This document shows, piece after piece, positions 17,370 through 23,885 of a stretch of DNA of 37,414 nucleotides. Numbering within the stretch: the first letter of the stretch is position 1; the number at the start of each line of letters is the position of its first letter. Position numbers and translations under genes: made by a program. The notes under the pieces were generated by a model. It ran no database searches. It saw only the letters and a program-made list of their open reading frames with translations, and was not told the DNA's origin. The stretch covers positions 1 to 37,414 of the forward strand of contig DFGE01000014.1 in the NCBI GenBank assembly GCA_002371675.1, written 5' to 3'. Source of the stretch: Clostridiales bacterium UBA3758 (lineage in GTDB: Bacteria; Bacillota; Clostridia; Oscillospirales; Oscillospiraceae).

Positions 17370-17666
17370 GGCCCTTGACAAGACTGCACACCCGACTCCG
17401 AAAGACCCGCTATGCCCGTACCGCCGGCAGCCGGCTCGGATCCAGCACCCTCGCGGCACAAGCCAGACACCGCTTAATGCTGCTCGGTTCCCCGCCTGAC
17501 ATGGTTCACGGGCTGACCTTGCGCAAGACCGGATCGTCAACGCTGCTTACCGGGGTCAGACGACACATCGCGCTTCCTCGGTCAGGAATTCGTCCCTGCT
17601 GTAGCGGATTGCAGGTTACAGGGCACCGCTGGCTCCCCAACTAGTGCAGCCTTGTCAAAAGCCACG
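17370..17666 (-). ncRNA. Signal recognition particle RNA, large bacterial type
   Basis: About 290 nucleotides upstream of dnaX. Helix 8 is recognisable on the minus strand as CATGTCAGGC, then GGGGAACCGAGCAGCA with the GGAA tetraloop (plus 17488-17491). An Alu-type domain with the UGUAA turn lies near the 5' end (GGTGCCCTGTAACC). The two ends pair over a long helix: plus 17375-17389 with 17644-17658. The RNA scaffolds Ffh and membrane targeting of proteins. The T-rich stretch TTTTTATTA after the terminal helix may end transcription. Exact ends are estimated from the promoter and pairing. Confidence 0.88.
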
Positions 17667-17671
17667 GGCTT

Positions 17672-17700
17672 ATTCTACACCAAATAGAATATAGAATCAA
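17672..17700 (-). promoter_or_regulatory. Promoter of the SRP RNA
   Basis: On the minus strand TTGATT (plus 17695-17700), 17-base spacer, TAGAAT (plus 17672-17677), placing the start near 17665, at the 5' end of the SRP RNA. Confidence 0.8.
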
Positions 17701-17714
17701 GTTCAATTTTACTC

Positions 17715-17742
17715 TTTACAAATGAAATTTTTGTGTTATAAT
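17715..17742 (+). promoter_or_regulatory. Promoter of the tRNA region
   Basis: TTTACA (17715-17720), 16-base spacer, TATAAT (17737-17742) with a TG extension (TGTTATAAT). Strong, divergent from the SRP RNA promoter, and reading into the broken tRNA and tRNA-Ala. Confidence 0.85.
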
Positions 17743-17793
17743 AATCAAGCTGTCATTGAGCCAGCCGTCCGGCACGGTCCGGGAACTTCATAT

Positions 17794-17905
17794 GGGGGCG
17801 TAGCTCAGCTGGGAGAGCGCCTGGGCCAGTTATATTACTTGTCTCTTGGGGGCATGTACCTCACCCGCCAGCCACGCGGTTCACATCCGTTTGTCGAAAG
17901 CCTTG
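17794..17905 (+). pseudogene. Disrupted tRNA-Ala copy
   Basis: The first 26 bases (acceptor strand GGGGGCG, TA, D arm GCTC...GAGC, G) are identical to the functional tRNA-Ala 138 bases downstream; identity covers 17790-17819 against 17928-17957. After this no anticodon arm can be folded. Near 17873-17892 the sequence GCGG-TTCACAT-CCGT looks like a degenerate T arm. It is either a decayed tandem tRNA or the product of a recombination between tRNA genes. It sits right behind the strong promoter, so it is still transcribed (inference). Confidence 0.65.
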
Positions 17906-17931
17906 ATAAATCAGCATTTTTAATCGAATAT

Positions 17932-18007
17932 GGGGGCGTAGCTCAGCTGGGAGAGCGTACGGTTCGCATCCGTAAGGTCAAGGGTTCGAATCCCTCCGTC
18001 TCCACCA
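17932..18007 (+). tRNA. tRNA-Ala (anticodon CGC)
   Basis: A 76-base cloverleaf: acceptor GGGGGCG/CGTCTCC, D arm GCTC-AGCTGGGA-GAGC, anticodon arm TACGG-TTCGCAT-CCGTA with anticodon CGC (reads GCG), variable AGGTC, T arm AAGGG-TTCGAAT-CCCTC, discriminator A and encoded CCA. The first T-stem pair is an A-C mismatch, and two acceptor pairs are G-U. Otherwise canonical. Confidence 0.9.
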
Positions 18008-18125
18008 AATCAGCACGGTAATTTTGATAGAATTGCCGTGCTATTCTTTTTATGCTATGATAAAGCAACAGACGGGTTAGTGTGTCTGTCTGTGCCGTTG
18101 AAAGATGATCGATGAGGATGCTGAG

Positions 18126-18617
18126 ATGAATCATTATAAATCATGGTCTGGGCTTAAAAAACAATTAAATGAGTGCCTGTGCGATCCGCTAAAGAATCGG
18201 GTATCCTATTTCCTGACGCGCTACCATGAGGTGCATAATTCATATGGACGTGCATCAATCAAGTTGGACGGAAAAGAGCTTGTCGTTTTCTCATGGATCG
18301 ACATGTACAAGCAAGAAAGCGATACTCACGAGCGTTGGAAAGAGACCGGTGTCTATGACAGTGACGCATTGGAACTAAAGAACAAATGGGAAAAGGAAGG
18401 CACTCTTTCCGAATGGGACTTCTTGCAGGCGGCTACAGATTTTCTTCAGTTGCCAATCGCTGACGCACTAACAAGCGATAATTGCCTAATACGCATTTTT
18501 GCTATATTAGACAGAAGAGTTGGAAGTCGAACCATTAAGCAAATTCAAGATAGTGAGATATATAAAACGTACCCTGAATGGGTACAGCAATTCTATACGC
18601 TTCGCTTTGAATGCTAA
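18126..18617 (+). CDS. SF0329-like family protein
   Basis: A 163-residue soluble protein of unknown function. The start MNHYKSWSGLKKQLNECLCDPL and the following RVSYFLTRYHEVHNSYGRASI..DGKELVVFSW segment resemble the SF0329 family found sporadically in many bacteria. No catalytic motif is evident. ATG 18126 is chosen because GAGG (18114-18117) lies 8 bases upstream; an in-frame ATG at 18105 has a weaker site. Codon use is AT-richer than the flanking core genes, and it lies just behind the tRNA, which suggests acquired DNA. Confidence 0.6.
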   Translation: MNHYKSWSGLKKQLNECLCDPLKNRVSYFLTRYHEVHNSYGRASIKLDGKELVVFSWIDMYKQESDTHERWKETGVYDSDALELKNKWEKEGTLSEWDFLQAATDFLQLPIADALTSDNCLIRIFAILDRRVGSRTIKQIQDSEIYKTYPEWVQQFYTLRFEC

Positions 18618-18766
18618 CAAAGGAAACCGGCGAGAGTATTTATTGGTTGACGCTATTGAAGCGTACGAAGCTGATAGATTACGGTTTTGATCATCTGCTG
18701 TCTCTTGCGGAAGAGATCAAGCGCATGCTGATCGCTTCCCTCAAAACTGCAAAGGGGAAAAAATGA
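18614..18766 (+). pseudogene. C-terminal remnant of a four-helix-bundle (23S rRNA IVP-type) protein
   Basis: A 50-codon open stretch without its own start: it begins inside the stop of the preceding gene and ends with TGA overlapping the next ATG. Its translation contains ETGESIYWLTLLKRTKLID and ends AEEIKRMLIASLKTAK, a close fit to the last two helices of the four-helix-bundle family also known from 23S rRNA intervening sequences. The N-terminal half is missing. It is probably the scar of a deletion or recombination. Confidence 0.6.
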
Positions 18767-19323
18767 AGGCAAGTGATTTGTATTTTTCAGGGATAAAACA
18801 TATCTCTGTTCATTTGCTCGGTATAAGTCAATTATACATAAGTGAAGAAAAGATTAAAAACGTTTTAACGTGGTTTCATAAAACAGACCTTTCTAATTTT
18901 GCCCCGCTGCCTGTGCATGATTTCGGGAATGGGCGTTTGACCCTGACCGATGGGCATACCAGGGCATATATTGCCTATCAATCCGGAATAAGCGAAATAC
19001 CTGTCATATATGATCATGATGATATCATTACATGCGACGAAGGTGTGAAACTGTATCAGAATGATATCGTCTGGTGTGACAGGTTTAACCTCAAGTCGGT
19101 TTGTGATCTTACAGGAAGAATTGTTAGCAGTGCCGATTATAAAAGATTATGGGAAGACCGGTGTGACGTCGGGTATAATCTGATAATCAACTCTTCTGAA
19201 CGGGAAAAGTCCTTATGGTCGCAATTACATACCGATCTGTTCCTGTTCGGCGTCAGCGAAGACAAAAAGAGACTGTTTTATGAAAACAGTGCCGGGGATG
19301 TATTTGTTTTTGAGGCGGAATGA
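18763..19323 (+). CDS. Hypothetical protein with ParB-like DGHTR motif
   Basis: A 186-residue protein. Residues about 45-85 (PLPVHDFGNGRLTLTDGHTR then AYIAYQSGISEIPVIYD) resemble the ParB N-terminal/sulfiredoxin-like fold, where D/N-G-H/N-R contacts a nucleotide or metal. There is no helix-turn-helix, so it is not a plasmid-partition ParB. The rest has no recognised motif. The start follows GGGGAAAAA. AT-rich like its neighbour, and overlapping the four-helix remnant by 4 bases. Function unknown. Confidence 0.6.
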   Translation: MKASDLYFSGIKHISVHLLGISQLYISEEKIKNVLTWFHKTDLSNFAPLPVHDFGNGRLTLTDGHTRAYIAYQSGISEIPVIYDHDDIITCDEGVKLYQNDIVWCDRFNLKSVCDLTGRIVSSADYKRLWEDRCDVGYNLIINSSEREKSLWSQLHTDLFLFGVSEDKKRLFYENSAGDVFVFEAE

Positions 19324-19328
19324 TTTCC

Positions 19329-19350
19329 GATAGTTCGAATCCATCTGTCA
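19329..19350 (+). other. tRNA 3'-end-like fragment
   Basis: GATAG-TTCGAAT-CCATC-TGTC looks like a T arm plus part of an acceptor strand. It shares GTTCGAATCC (19333-19342) with tRNA-Ala at 17984-17993. It closes the AT-rich patch that begins at the tRNA-Ala 3' end, so it may be an old attachment-site copy or another tRNA scrap. Confidence 0.4.
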
Positions 19351-19385
19351 AAAACGCATATCCGTCTTTTTCGTACTCCATAGAC

Positions 19386-19425
19386 AAAACACAGGAGCCA
19401 TCCTTTTGGATGGTTCCTGTGTTTT
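19386..19425. terminator. Bidirectional intrinsic terminator
   Basis: An 18-base-pair stem, AAAACACAGGAGCCATCC/GGATGGTTCCTGTGTTTT with loop TTTT and one G-T pair. A/T-rich stem ends give a U-tract on both strands. It separates the accessory patch (plus) from the SMR gene (minus). Confidence 0.85.
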
Positions 19426-19434
19426 GCGTTGCTT

Positions 19435-19539
19435 GAGGGATTCGAGGGGAGTGGGAGCGAATGGAACGCCGGGGCGCTCCAGAGCCGCGGCCTGCCCCTC
19501 GCCGCAGCGAGGGCGATTCTCTCCGATTCAAAATCCCTC
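19435..19539. repeat. 105-bp structured element with terminal inverted repeats
   Basis: The ends are GAGGGATT (19435-19442) and AATCCCTC (19532-19539). Inside are two hairpins: GGAACGCC-GG-GGCGCTCC (19463-19480, one mismatch) and CCCTCGC-CGCA-GCGAGGG (19496-19513). It occupies the 3' flank of the SMR gene and has no convincing coding frame. The form resembles a small non-autonomous mobile element or a structured RNA; I see no second copy in this window. Confidence 0.5.
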
Positions 19540-19559
19540 ACATTACGCCGTCGCCTCCC

Positions 19560-19880
19560 TTATGCTTTCGAGACGAGCTTGAGGCCGATCACGCAGGCGA
19601 TCAGGCCGATCAGGAGGGCGATCTTCAGCGCGGAGACCGGCTCCGTTTTTGTCACGATCCCGATCACGACGGTCAGCGCAGCGCCGATGCCCGTCCAGAC
19701 GGGGTAGGCGGTGCCGGTCGGGATGCTTTTCATGGCGCAGCCCAAGCCGGACATGCTGAGTACCATGCCGACAACAAAGACGATGAGCGGAAGCGGCTTA
19801 CTGAAGCCATCCATTTTTCCCAGGGCGGTGGCCCACACCGATTCCATCATACCCGACGCAACAAGAACGATCCATGCCAT
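19560..19880 (-). CDS. Small multidrug resistance (SMR) family transporter
   Basis: A 106-residue protein with four membrane helices. It has the SMR signature: an N-terminal helix with the membrane-embedded Glu (residue 13-14, MMESVWATALGKMDGF), then the GTAYPVWTGIGAALTVVIG motif. SMR proteins work as dimers exchanging protons for guanidinium or quaternary cations. The WATALGKMDGFSKPLP segment is closer to guanidinium exporters (Gdx/SugE) than to EmrE by eye; this is tentative. The start follows AAGGAGCGTTTGTT. A long leader with a terminator-like hairpin precedes it, suggesting ligand-controlled expression. Confidence 0.88.
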   Translation of the reverse strand: MAWIVLVASGMMESVWATALGKMDGFSKPLPLIVFVVGMVLSMSGLGCAMKSIPTGTAYPVWTGIGAALTVVIGIVTKTEPVSALKIALLIGLIACVIGLKLVSKA

Positions 19881-19909
19881 AACAAACGCTCCTTATACAA
19901 TAAAAATAC

Positions 19910-20003
19910 AATAAAAAAATGACTCCGGTATCCGTATCTTCCAAGGCCTACCGATACGGATCCGAAGTCGAATGCTCACCCGGCAGCGAAGCATTTCGCC
20001 GGG
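19910..20003 (-). promoter_or_regulatory. Attenuator-like structured leader of the SMR gene (possible riboswitch)
   Basis: On the minus strand the transcript begins near a perfect hairpin CCCGGC...GCCGGG (plus 19979-20003) with an inner CGAA-ATGC-TTCG. It continues with TGAGCATT, and then forms a long hairpin (plus 19921-19969): GACTTCGG-ATCCGTATC paired with GATACGGAT-A-CCGGAGTC, loop containing AGGCCTTGG. ATTTTTTATTG follows, which makes it an intrinsic terminator before the gene. AGCATT after the first hairpin can pair with AATGCT inside it, a possible switch. I do not recognise the guanidine-I or mini-ykkC signatures; class IV or an unknown class remains possible. Confidence 0.55.
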
Positions 20004-20032
20004 ATTTTACCAGAATCGCACGCCAAAGCCAA
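20004..20032 (-). promoter_or_regulatory. Promoter of the SMR leader transcript
   Basis: On the minus strand TTGGCT (plus 20027-20032), 17-base spacer, TAAAAT (plus 20004-20009) with a TG extension (TGGTAAAAT). Transcription would start within the first leader hairpin's 5' side, about 120 bases before the SMR start codon. Confidence 0.7.
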
Positions 20033-20056
20033 GGCGCCGACAAAGATCGGGGCATC

Positions 20057-20095
20057 TGCAAAGCACGCCCTAAGGAGGGCGTGTCGTTTTTTGCA
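20057..20095. terminator. Terminator hairpin after the Gate-domain membrane protein gene
   Basis: Stem CACGCCC (20064-20070)/GGGCGTG (20077-20083) with outer pairing TGCAAA/TTTGCA (20057-20062, 20090-20095). The T-tract is short on the minus strand (CTTTGC) and long on the plus strand (GTTTTTTGC). It probably ends the minus-strand gene. Confidence 0.6.
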
Positions 20096-20098
20096 GCG

Positions 20099-21289
20099 TC
20101 AGAAGATCAGCCGCAGCAGCACGAAGATCCAGTGCGCGGCTACGCCGGCGCAGAAGCCGCCGATCGTGTGGCAGAGGATCGCCTTGCCGATCAGATCCTT
20201 GCAGTTGAGACTGTCCATCATGGAGGCGTGGGTGCTGAGATAGCCGCTCCAGCACATGCACATGGCCGTGAAGACGGCGATATCGTTGCCGCCGATGAGG
20301 CCGCGCGTCACGAGCCCGGCCGTGAGGCTCAGGGAGGCGCCCGCCGCGCCGAGCGCGGTCACAGGCACGCCGATCGCCTCAGGCGAAGTGAAGCCGAAGA
20401 GGGGGCGAAGCAGAAAATCGATCTTCTGGGCGAGCATCGGGAGCAGACGGACGCCCTCGTAGGCGGCGCCGGTGTACTCCCCGCTCTCGGAGGGACCGTT
20501 GATAAGCATCATCACGAGCGTGCAGATGACCAGGACGCCGGGCACAATGCTCACGCCCATCTTGACGCCGCTGTGGCCGCCCTCGAGCATGGCCGCCATG
20601 ATGCGGCTGCCGATACCGCCGTCGCGGATCGGGCGCATATTGACCGGCACCTCGGAGACGCCCTCCCCGCGCAGGGGCTTCATGGCCTCCGCGCCAAAGA
20701 ATTTCTTTGTGAAGATCAGCATGAGGCGCGTGCTCACGATGCTGCCGATCACCGCGCCGAGCAGGCCGATGAGCACCGCCCGGCCGACATGCTCTCCGGG
20801 CATGGACGGACTCAGGCTGTACATATAGGTGCAGACGATGAGGCCCATGCCGAAGGCCGTGCCGATATTCGTCAGCGCCGGGAACTCATAGGTCTTGAAG
20901 TAGGTGCGGAAGCGCTGATCCTCCGCAAGGGTCAGAATCGCCGGGTTGTCGGACAGGAAGGTCGTCACCACGCCGAGGGCCGCAGCGCCGGGCAGGCCGT
21001 AGATCGGGCGCATGAGCGGCTGCAGGATGCGGTTGACGAGCGAGACGAAGCCAAACTCCGACAGCAGGCCGGAGATCGCGCCCATGATGACGCAGATGGC
21101 CGTGAGATAGAGCACCGTGTCGATGAGCAGGCGGTAAGCCGTGTTCATCATAGTATTCAGGGTGTTGGCAAGACCCATTTTCATCGCGAAGAGCACAAAA
21201 ATACCGATGAAGAAAACCGGAAACAGCAGCGTTTCCAAGCCGATCTCTTTTTTGAACGCGCTTGTTTTCTTTTGATCCTGTGCTTCCAT
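20099..21289 (-). CDS. CD0519/CD1768-family Gate-domain membrane protein
   Basis: A 396-residue polytopic membrane protein. The pattern, with repeated hydrophobic helices and conserved pieces such as GLPGAAALGVVTTFLSDNPAI, FGMGLIVCTYM, and TRGLIGGNDIAVFTAM, fits the nucleoside-recognition (Gate) superfamily, specifically the Clostridioides CD0519/CD1768 group. The transported substrate is unknown. Start set at the ATG preceded by CGGAGGACAGCC; an in-frame ATG 15 codons upstream lacks a ribosome site. Single gene between its own promoter-like site and a terminator. Confidence 0.78.
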   Translation of the reverse strand: MEAQDQKKTSAFKKEIGLETLLFPVFFIGIFVLFAMKMGLANTLNTMMNTAYRLLIDTVLYLTAICVIMGAISGLLSEFGFVSLVNRILQPLMRPIYGLPGAAALGVVTTFLSDNPAILTLAEDQRFRTYFKTYEFPALTNIGTAFGMGLIVCTYMYSLSPSMPGEHVGRAVLIGLLGAVIGSIVSTRLMLIFTKKFFGAEAMKPLRGEGVSEVPVNMRPIRDGGIGSRIMAAMLEGGHSGVKMGVSIVPGVLVICTLVMMLINGPSESGEYTGAAYEGVRLLPMLAQKIDFLLRPLFGFTSPEAIGVPVTALGAAGASLSLTAGLVTRGLIGGNDIAVFTAMCMCWSGYLSTHASMMDSLNCKDLIGKAILCHTIGGFCAGVAAHWIFVLLRLIF

Positions 21290-21382
21290 GGCTGTCCTCC
21301 GAAAAAGCGGCCGGCATGCGTCGGTCGAATTCATAATACAGACAGCCCCCGTCGGACTGCCGCATAGTATCCAGCTATGGTC

Positions 21383-21391
21383 ATTTTAGCA
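21383..21391 (-). promoter_or_regulatory. Possible extended -10 promoter
   Basis: On the minus strand TGCTAAAAT (TG-n-TAAAAT). The -35 region is GC-rich and unconvincing. It lies 94 bases before the start of the Gate-domain protein. Confidence 0.35.
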
Positions 21392-21490
21392 CAACGCCGC
21401 GCCGCCGCTGGTAACAGCGTCCGAAAAATCTGGTACAAAATAGGCGCTGCGCATCGGGAAAGCCGGGCACGCCGCCCGCGCGATCCACGC

Positions 21491-21522
21491 AAAACCCCGC
21501 CGCCCGGGCGGGCGGCGGGGTT
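21491..21522 (-). terminator. Intrinsic terminator after the zinc-ribbon protein gene
   Basis: A 13-base-pair GC-rich stem AACCCCGCCGCCC-GGGC-GGGCGGCGGGGTT; on the minus strand it is followed by a short TT tail beyond the stem. It follows the gene by about 30 bases. Confidence 0.85.
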
Positions 21523-21550
21523 AGCGTTCAACTCGACTCCGGATTTGCTC

Positions 21551-23623
21551 TTACTTTGCGGGCTCGTACTGGCAGCTCGAGCGGTAGCTGCCGTCGTTGA
21601 GCAGCTTCACATAGGCCATATCGCCGTTGCCGGCGATGCTGACATTGTAATAGTAGATCTCCTCCAGGCGCAGGAACAGGGTCTGGCCGTAATCCGCGGT
21701 GAACTCCACGGTGTAGGTCTTGTCCCCCTCCCCGCCGGAGAGCACGAGCTTCGCCTGGGTCTCCTCGAAGTACACCTTGCTCGTGAATTCATAGCAGTTG
21801 ACGTCCACGCCCACGGTCAGCGGGAAGACGGTCGGATCGCCGTAGACCAGCGACCAGTTGTCCGCAAAGGGCAGATAGAGCTTGATGCGCTCGAGCCAGA
21901 GCGCCTTGTCCGGGTAATCGTTGCTCTGGCGCTCCAGAAAGGCCTGCGCGCCGGCGAGATCGCCCTCGGCAAAGAACTTCTTCAGTTCGTCCGTATCCGC
22001 TGCAATCGCTTCTACGCTGCGCAGCTCCTCGGCGAGCGCGGCGCTGTCCTTATAGGCGCCAAGCCCCTCATAGACAGCGGCGAGCGCCTCCCGGATCTCC
22101 GGGGTCTCGCCCGGCTCCTGGAAGACCACGTTGCAGCGATCCTTGCCGCAGGCCTCCTGCAGCAGGGGCACGAGCTCCCCGCCCACGGCCTGTCCGTCCT
22201 CCTCGGAGAGGATCAGCAGCGTGTCCTGCTCCGGGTCCATGGCAAAGGACACATAAAGCGCAGGGAAATGCTCCGTCTCCGCCAGCGCCTTCAGCGCGCC
22301 GGCTTTCCGGTAGACCGCCTCGGCAGCCTGCTCTGCGCTGTCCTCATAATCGCCCAACGCCAGGAAGGCTTCGCGCGCGAGGCTGTAGGACTTCTCCGCG
22401 AGCAGATCCTCCGCTTCGGCGTAGCGGCGCGCAAGCAGCGTATGCTGCGCATTTTCAGCCGCCTCACCGCAGGCCGCGGCCTGCTCTGCGCAGTCTTTGT
22501 AATCGCCGAGCTCTTCAAAAGCCTCCTGCGCGGCGGCATAGTAGAGCATCGAGGCGCTGACCTCCTCCGTGAGATCCGCTTCGCTCCTGCCGATCGCGGA
22601 GAGCTTCGTCTCGTCGTTCTTCCGGCCGAGCTCCATCAGCCAGAGTGCTCTGGCATAGTCCACGCCGGAAGCGGCCATTTCCGCGCTGTCACCGTAATCG
22701 CCCAGCGCCAGAAAAGCGGCCTTCGCAGCGTCAAAATCCTGTTCCTCGATGAGCTTCAGGGCGGCGTCGTAGTCCGCTTGGCGCGGATCGTCCTCCGCGG
22801 GCTTCGCCGTGACGGACGCGCTGATCTCCCCGTCCTGCGCACCGCGGCCGGCAAAGAGCGCGCCAAGCTGTGGGCGGAAGAAATAGAGTCCTGCGGCGAT
22901 CAGCGCCAGCATCGCCAGCACACCGAAAAATCTGCCGACGCCGCGTCTGCGGCTGCGCTTCTCCGCTTCCTCTTCGATGTCTCGGAACTGCTCCTGCTCG
23001 ACCCGGAGTGCGCCCTCGCGCTTGAGGGCGGCCTCATCCAGGTCGCGGAAGGCGGAGAGGTTGCGCCGGCAGCGGCGGCATCTCTTCTCCCCTGTCGGGT
23101 TTGCCGCGCCGCAGACGCAGAACCACAGCGGCGAGGTCTCCAGGACAGCAAAGCGGCAGTCGTTCCCGTAGCGGACCTGGAACTGCGCCGCGGTGTTCTC
23201 GTCGCCGAAGTACTCCGGCAGCGTCTGCTGCCGCGGTAGCTTGCGCCAGCGGGAGCTGCCGCCTTCCCAGGTTCGGCCGTCAGCGAAATCGACGCGCGTG
23301 GCGCGCGCCCGGAAGCTCGCCGTTTCCGCTGCGGGGAGGACGATAGCCGTCTTGCTGCCGGTCTCCTCATCCTGGTCGAGCGTCAGATCCGTATAGCGGT
23401 GAAGGATCTCCTTGCCGAGGATATTCCCCTCCGCGTCAAGCATCTGCACGGCGACCTGCACCATGCGGATCTCCTTCTCGGAGAGACTGTGGAGCGTGAT
23501 CTGGCAGAGCAGATTCCCGCTCTCCTCGTCGCGCAGCAGCGTGCCCCCGGAGATCAGGATCGGAGCCTCCTGGGCATAAAACATATGATCCAGCCGCAAA
23601 AGCCTGGTAAAGCGTTTACGCAT
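21551..23623 (-). CDS. Zinc-ribbon membrane protein with repeated D-Y-x-D-S-A-E units
   Basis: A 690-residue protein of unknown function. The N-terminal 155 residues are beta-rich. A zinc-ribbon-like cysteine cluster follows (about 165-190, FCVCGAANP...CRRCRRNL), then a charged helix, one membrane helix (about 238-258), and a long outer region. That region carries at least four helical-hairpin repeats with consensus F-x-x-L-G-D-Y-x-D-S/C-A-E-x-A (FLALGDYGDSAEMA, FEELGDYKDCAEQA, FLALGDYEDSAEQA, YEGLGAYKDSAALA), resembling TPR/Sel1-type solenoids. The C-terminal 120 residues are beta-rich. Start chosen at the ATG after GAGGTGCGCC. Monocistronic. Confidence 0.65.
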   Translation of the reverse strand: MRKRFTRLLRLDHMFYAQEAPILISGGTLLRDEESGNLLCQITLHSLSEKEIRMVQVAVQMLDAEGNILGKEILHRYTDLTLDQDEETGSKTAIVLPAAETASFRARATRVDFADGRTWEGGSSRWRKLPRQQTLPEYFGDENTAAQFQVRYGNDCRFAVLETSPLWFCVCGAANPTGEKRCRRCRRNLSAFRDLDEAALKREGALRVEQEQFRDIEEEAEKRSRRRGVGRFFGVLAMLALIAAGLYFFRPQLGALFAGRGAQDGEISASVTAKPAEDDPRQADYDAALKLIEEQDFDAAKAAFLALGDYGDSAEMAASGVDYARALWLMELGRKNDETKLSAIGRSEADLTEEVSASMLYYAAAQEAFEELGDYKDCAEQAAACGEAAENAQHTLLARRYAEAEDLLAEKSYSLAREAFLALGDYEDSAEQAAEAVYRKAGALKALAETEHFPALYVSFAMDPEQDTLLILSEEDGQAVGGELVPLLQEACGKDRCNVVFQEPGETPEIREALAAVYEGLGAYKDSAALAEELRSVEAIAADTDELKKFFAEGDLAGAQAFLERQSNDYPDKALWLERIKLYLPFADNWSLVYGDPTVFPLTVGVDVNCYEFTSKVYFEETQAKLVLSGGEGDKTYTVEFTADYGQTLFLRLEEIYYYNVSIAGNGDMAYVKLLNDGSYRSSCQYEPAK

Positions 23624-23713
23624 GGCGCACCTCTGTCCTCGGCGAAGTCCGCCGACTGTCTCTCGCAGCGTCCCCGTTCCGTGAAGCCGCTGCGGCAATA
23701 TTATGTAACCCTA

Positions 23714-23742
23714 AGTATATCACGCTGTTTTTGAGAGTGCAA
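23714..23742 (-). promoter_or_regulatory. Promoter of the zinc-ribbon protein gene
   Basis: On the minus strand TTGCAC (plus 23737-23742), 17-base spacer, TATACT (plus 23714-23719) with TG extension (TGATATACT). Confidence 0.75.
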
Positions 23743-23824
23743 CGGCATTTTCATTGTTTTTCCTGATTATTCCGCGTTTTTCTGCGGATTTTTCGCCATA
23801 GTGGCGGAAAAATTGAAGCAGAGC

Positions 23825-23853
23825 TTGAACCGCGGCGCACTTGGTGGTAGAAT
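23825..23853 (+). promoter_or_regulatory. Promoter of rpiB
   Basis: TTGAAC (23825-23830), 17-base spacer, TAGAAT (23848-23853), 32 bases ahead of the rpiB ATG. Confidence 0.75.
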
Positions 23854-23885
23854 GACAGAAGATTCATGTGAACGGAGGAATCGCC

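Noticed and set aside
17722..18021. Small protein across the tRNA region
   Set aside because: It would translate the promoter, the broken tRNA and the intact tRNA; it is an accidental frame.
19910..20003. Guanidine-I or mini-ykkC riboswitch
   Set aside because: The conserved GGUCCGAGAG core and ACGR loop pairs are not present; it is kept as an unassigned leader.
19919..21367. Long open frame on the plus strand opposite the Gate-domain gene (482 codons)
   Set aside because: Its His/Asp/Ala/Arg-rich composition is typical of an antisense frame, and the opposite strand has a recognised membrane protein with a good start.
21377..23239. Long open frame opposite the zinc-ribbon protein (620 codons)
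   Set aside because: It is a codon-position mirror of the minus-strand gene; the latter has membrane, zinc and repeat signatures, a promoter and a terminator.
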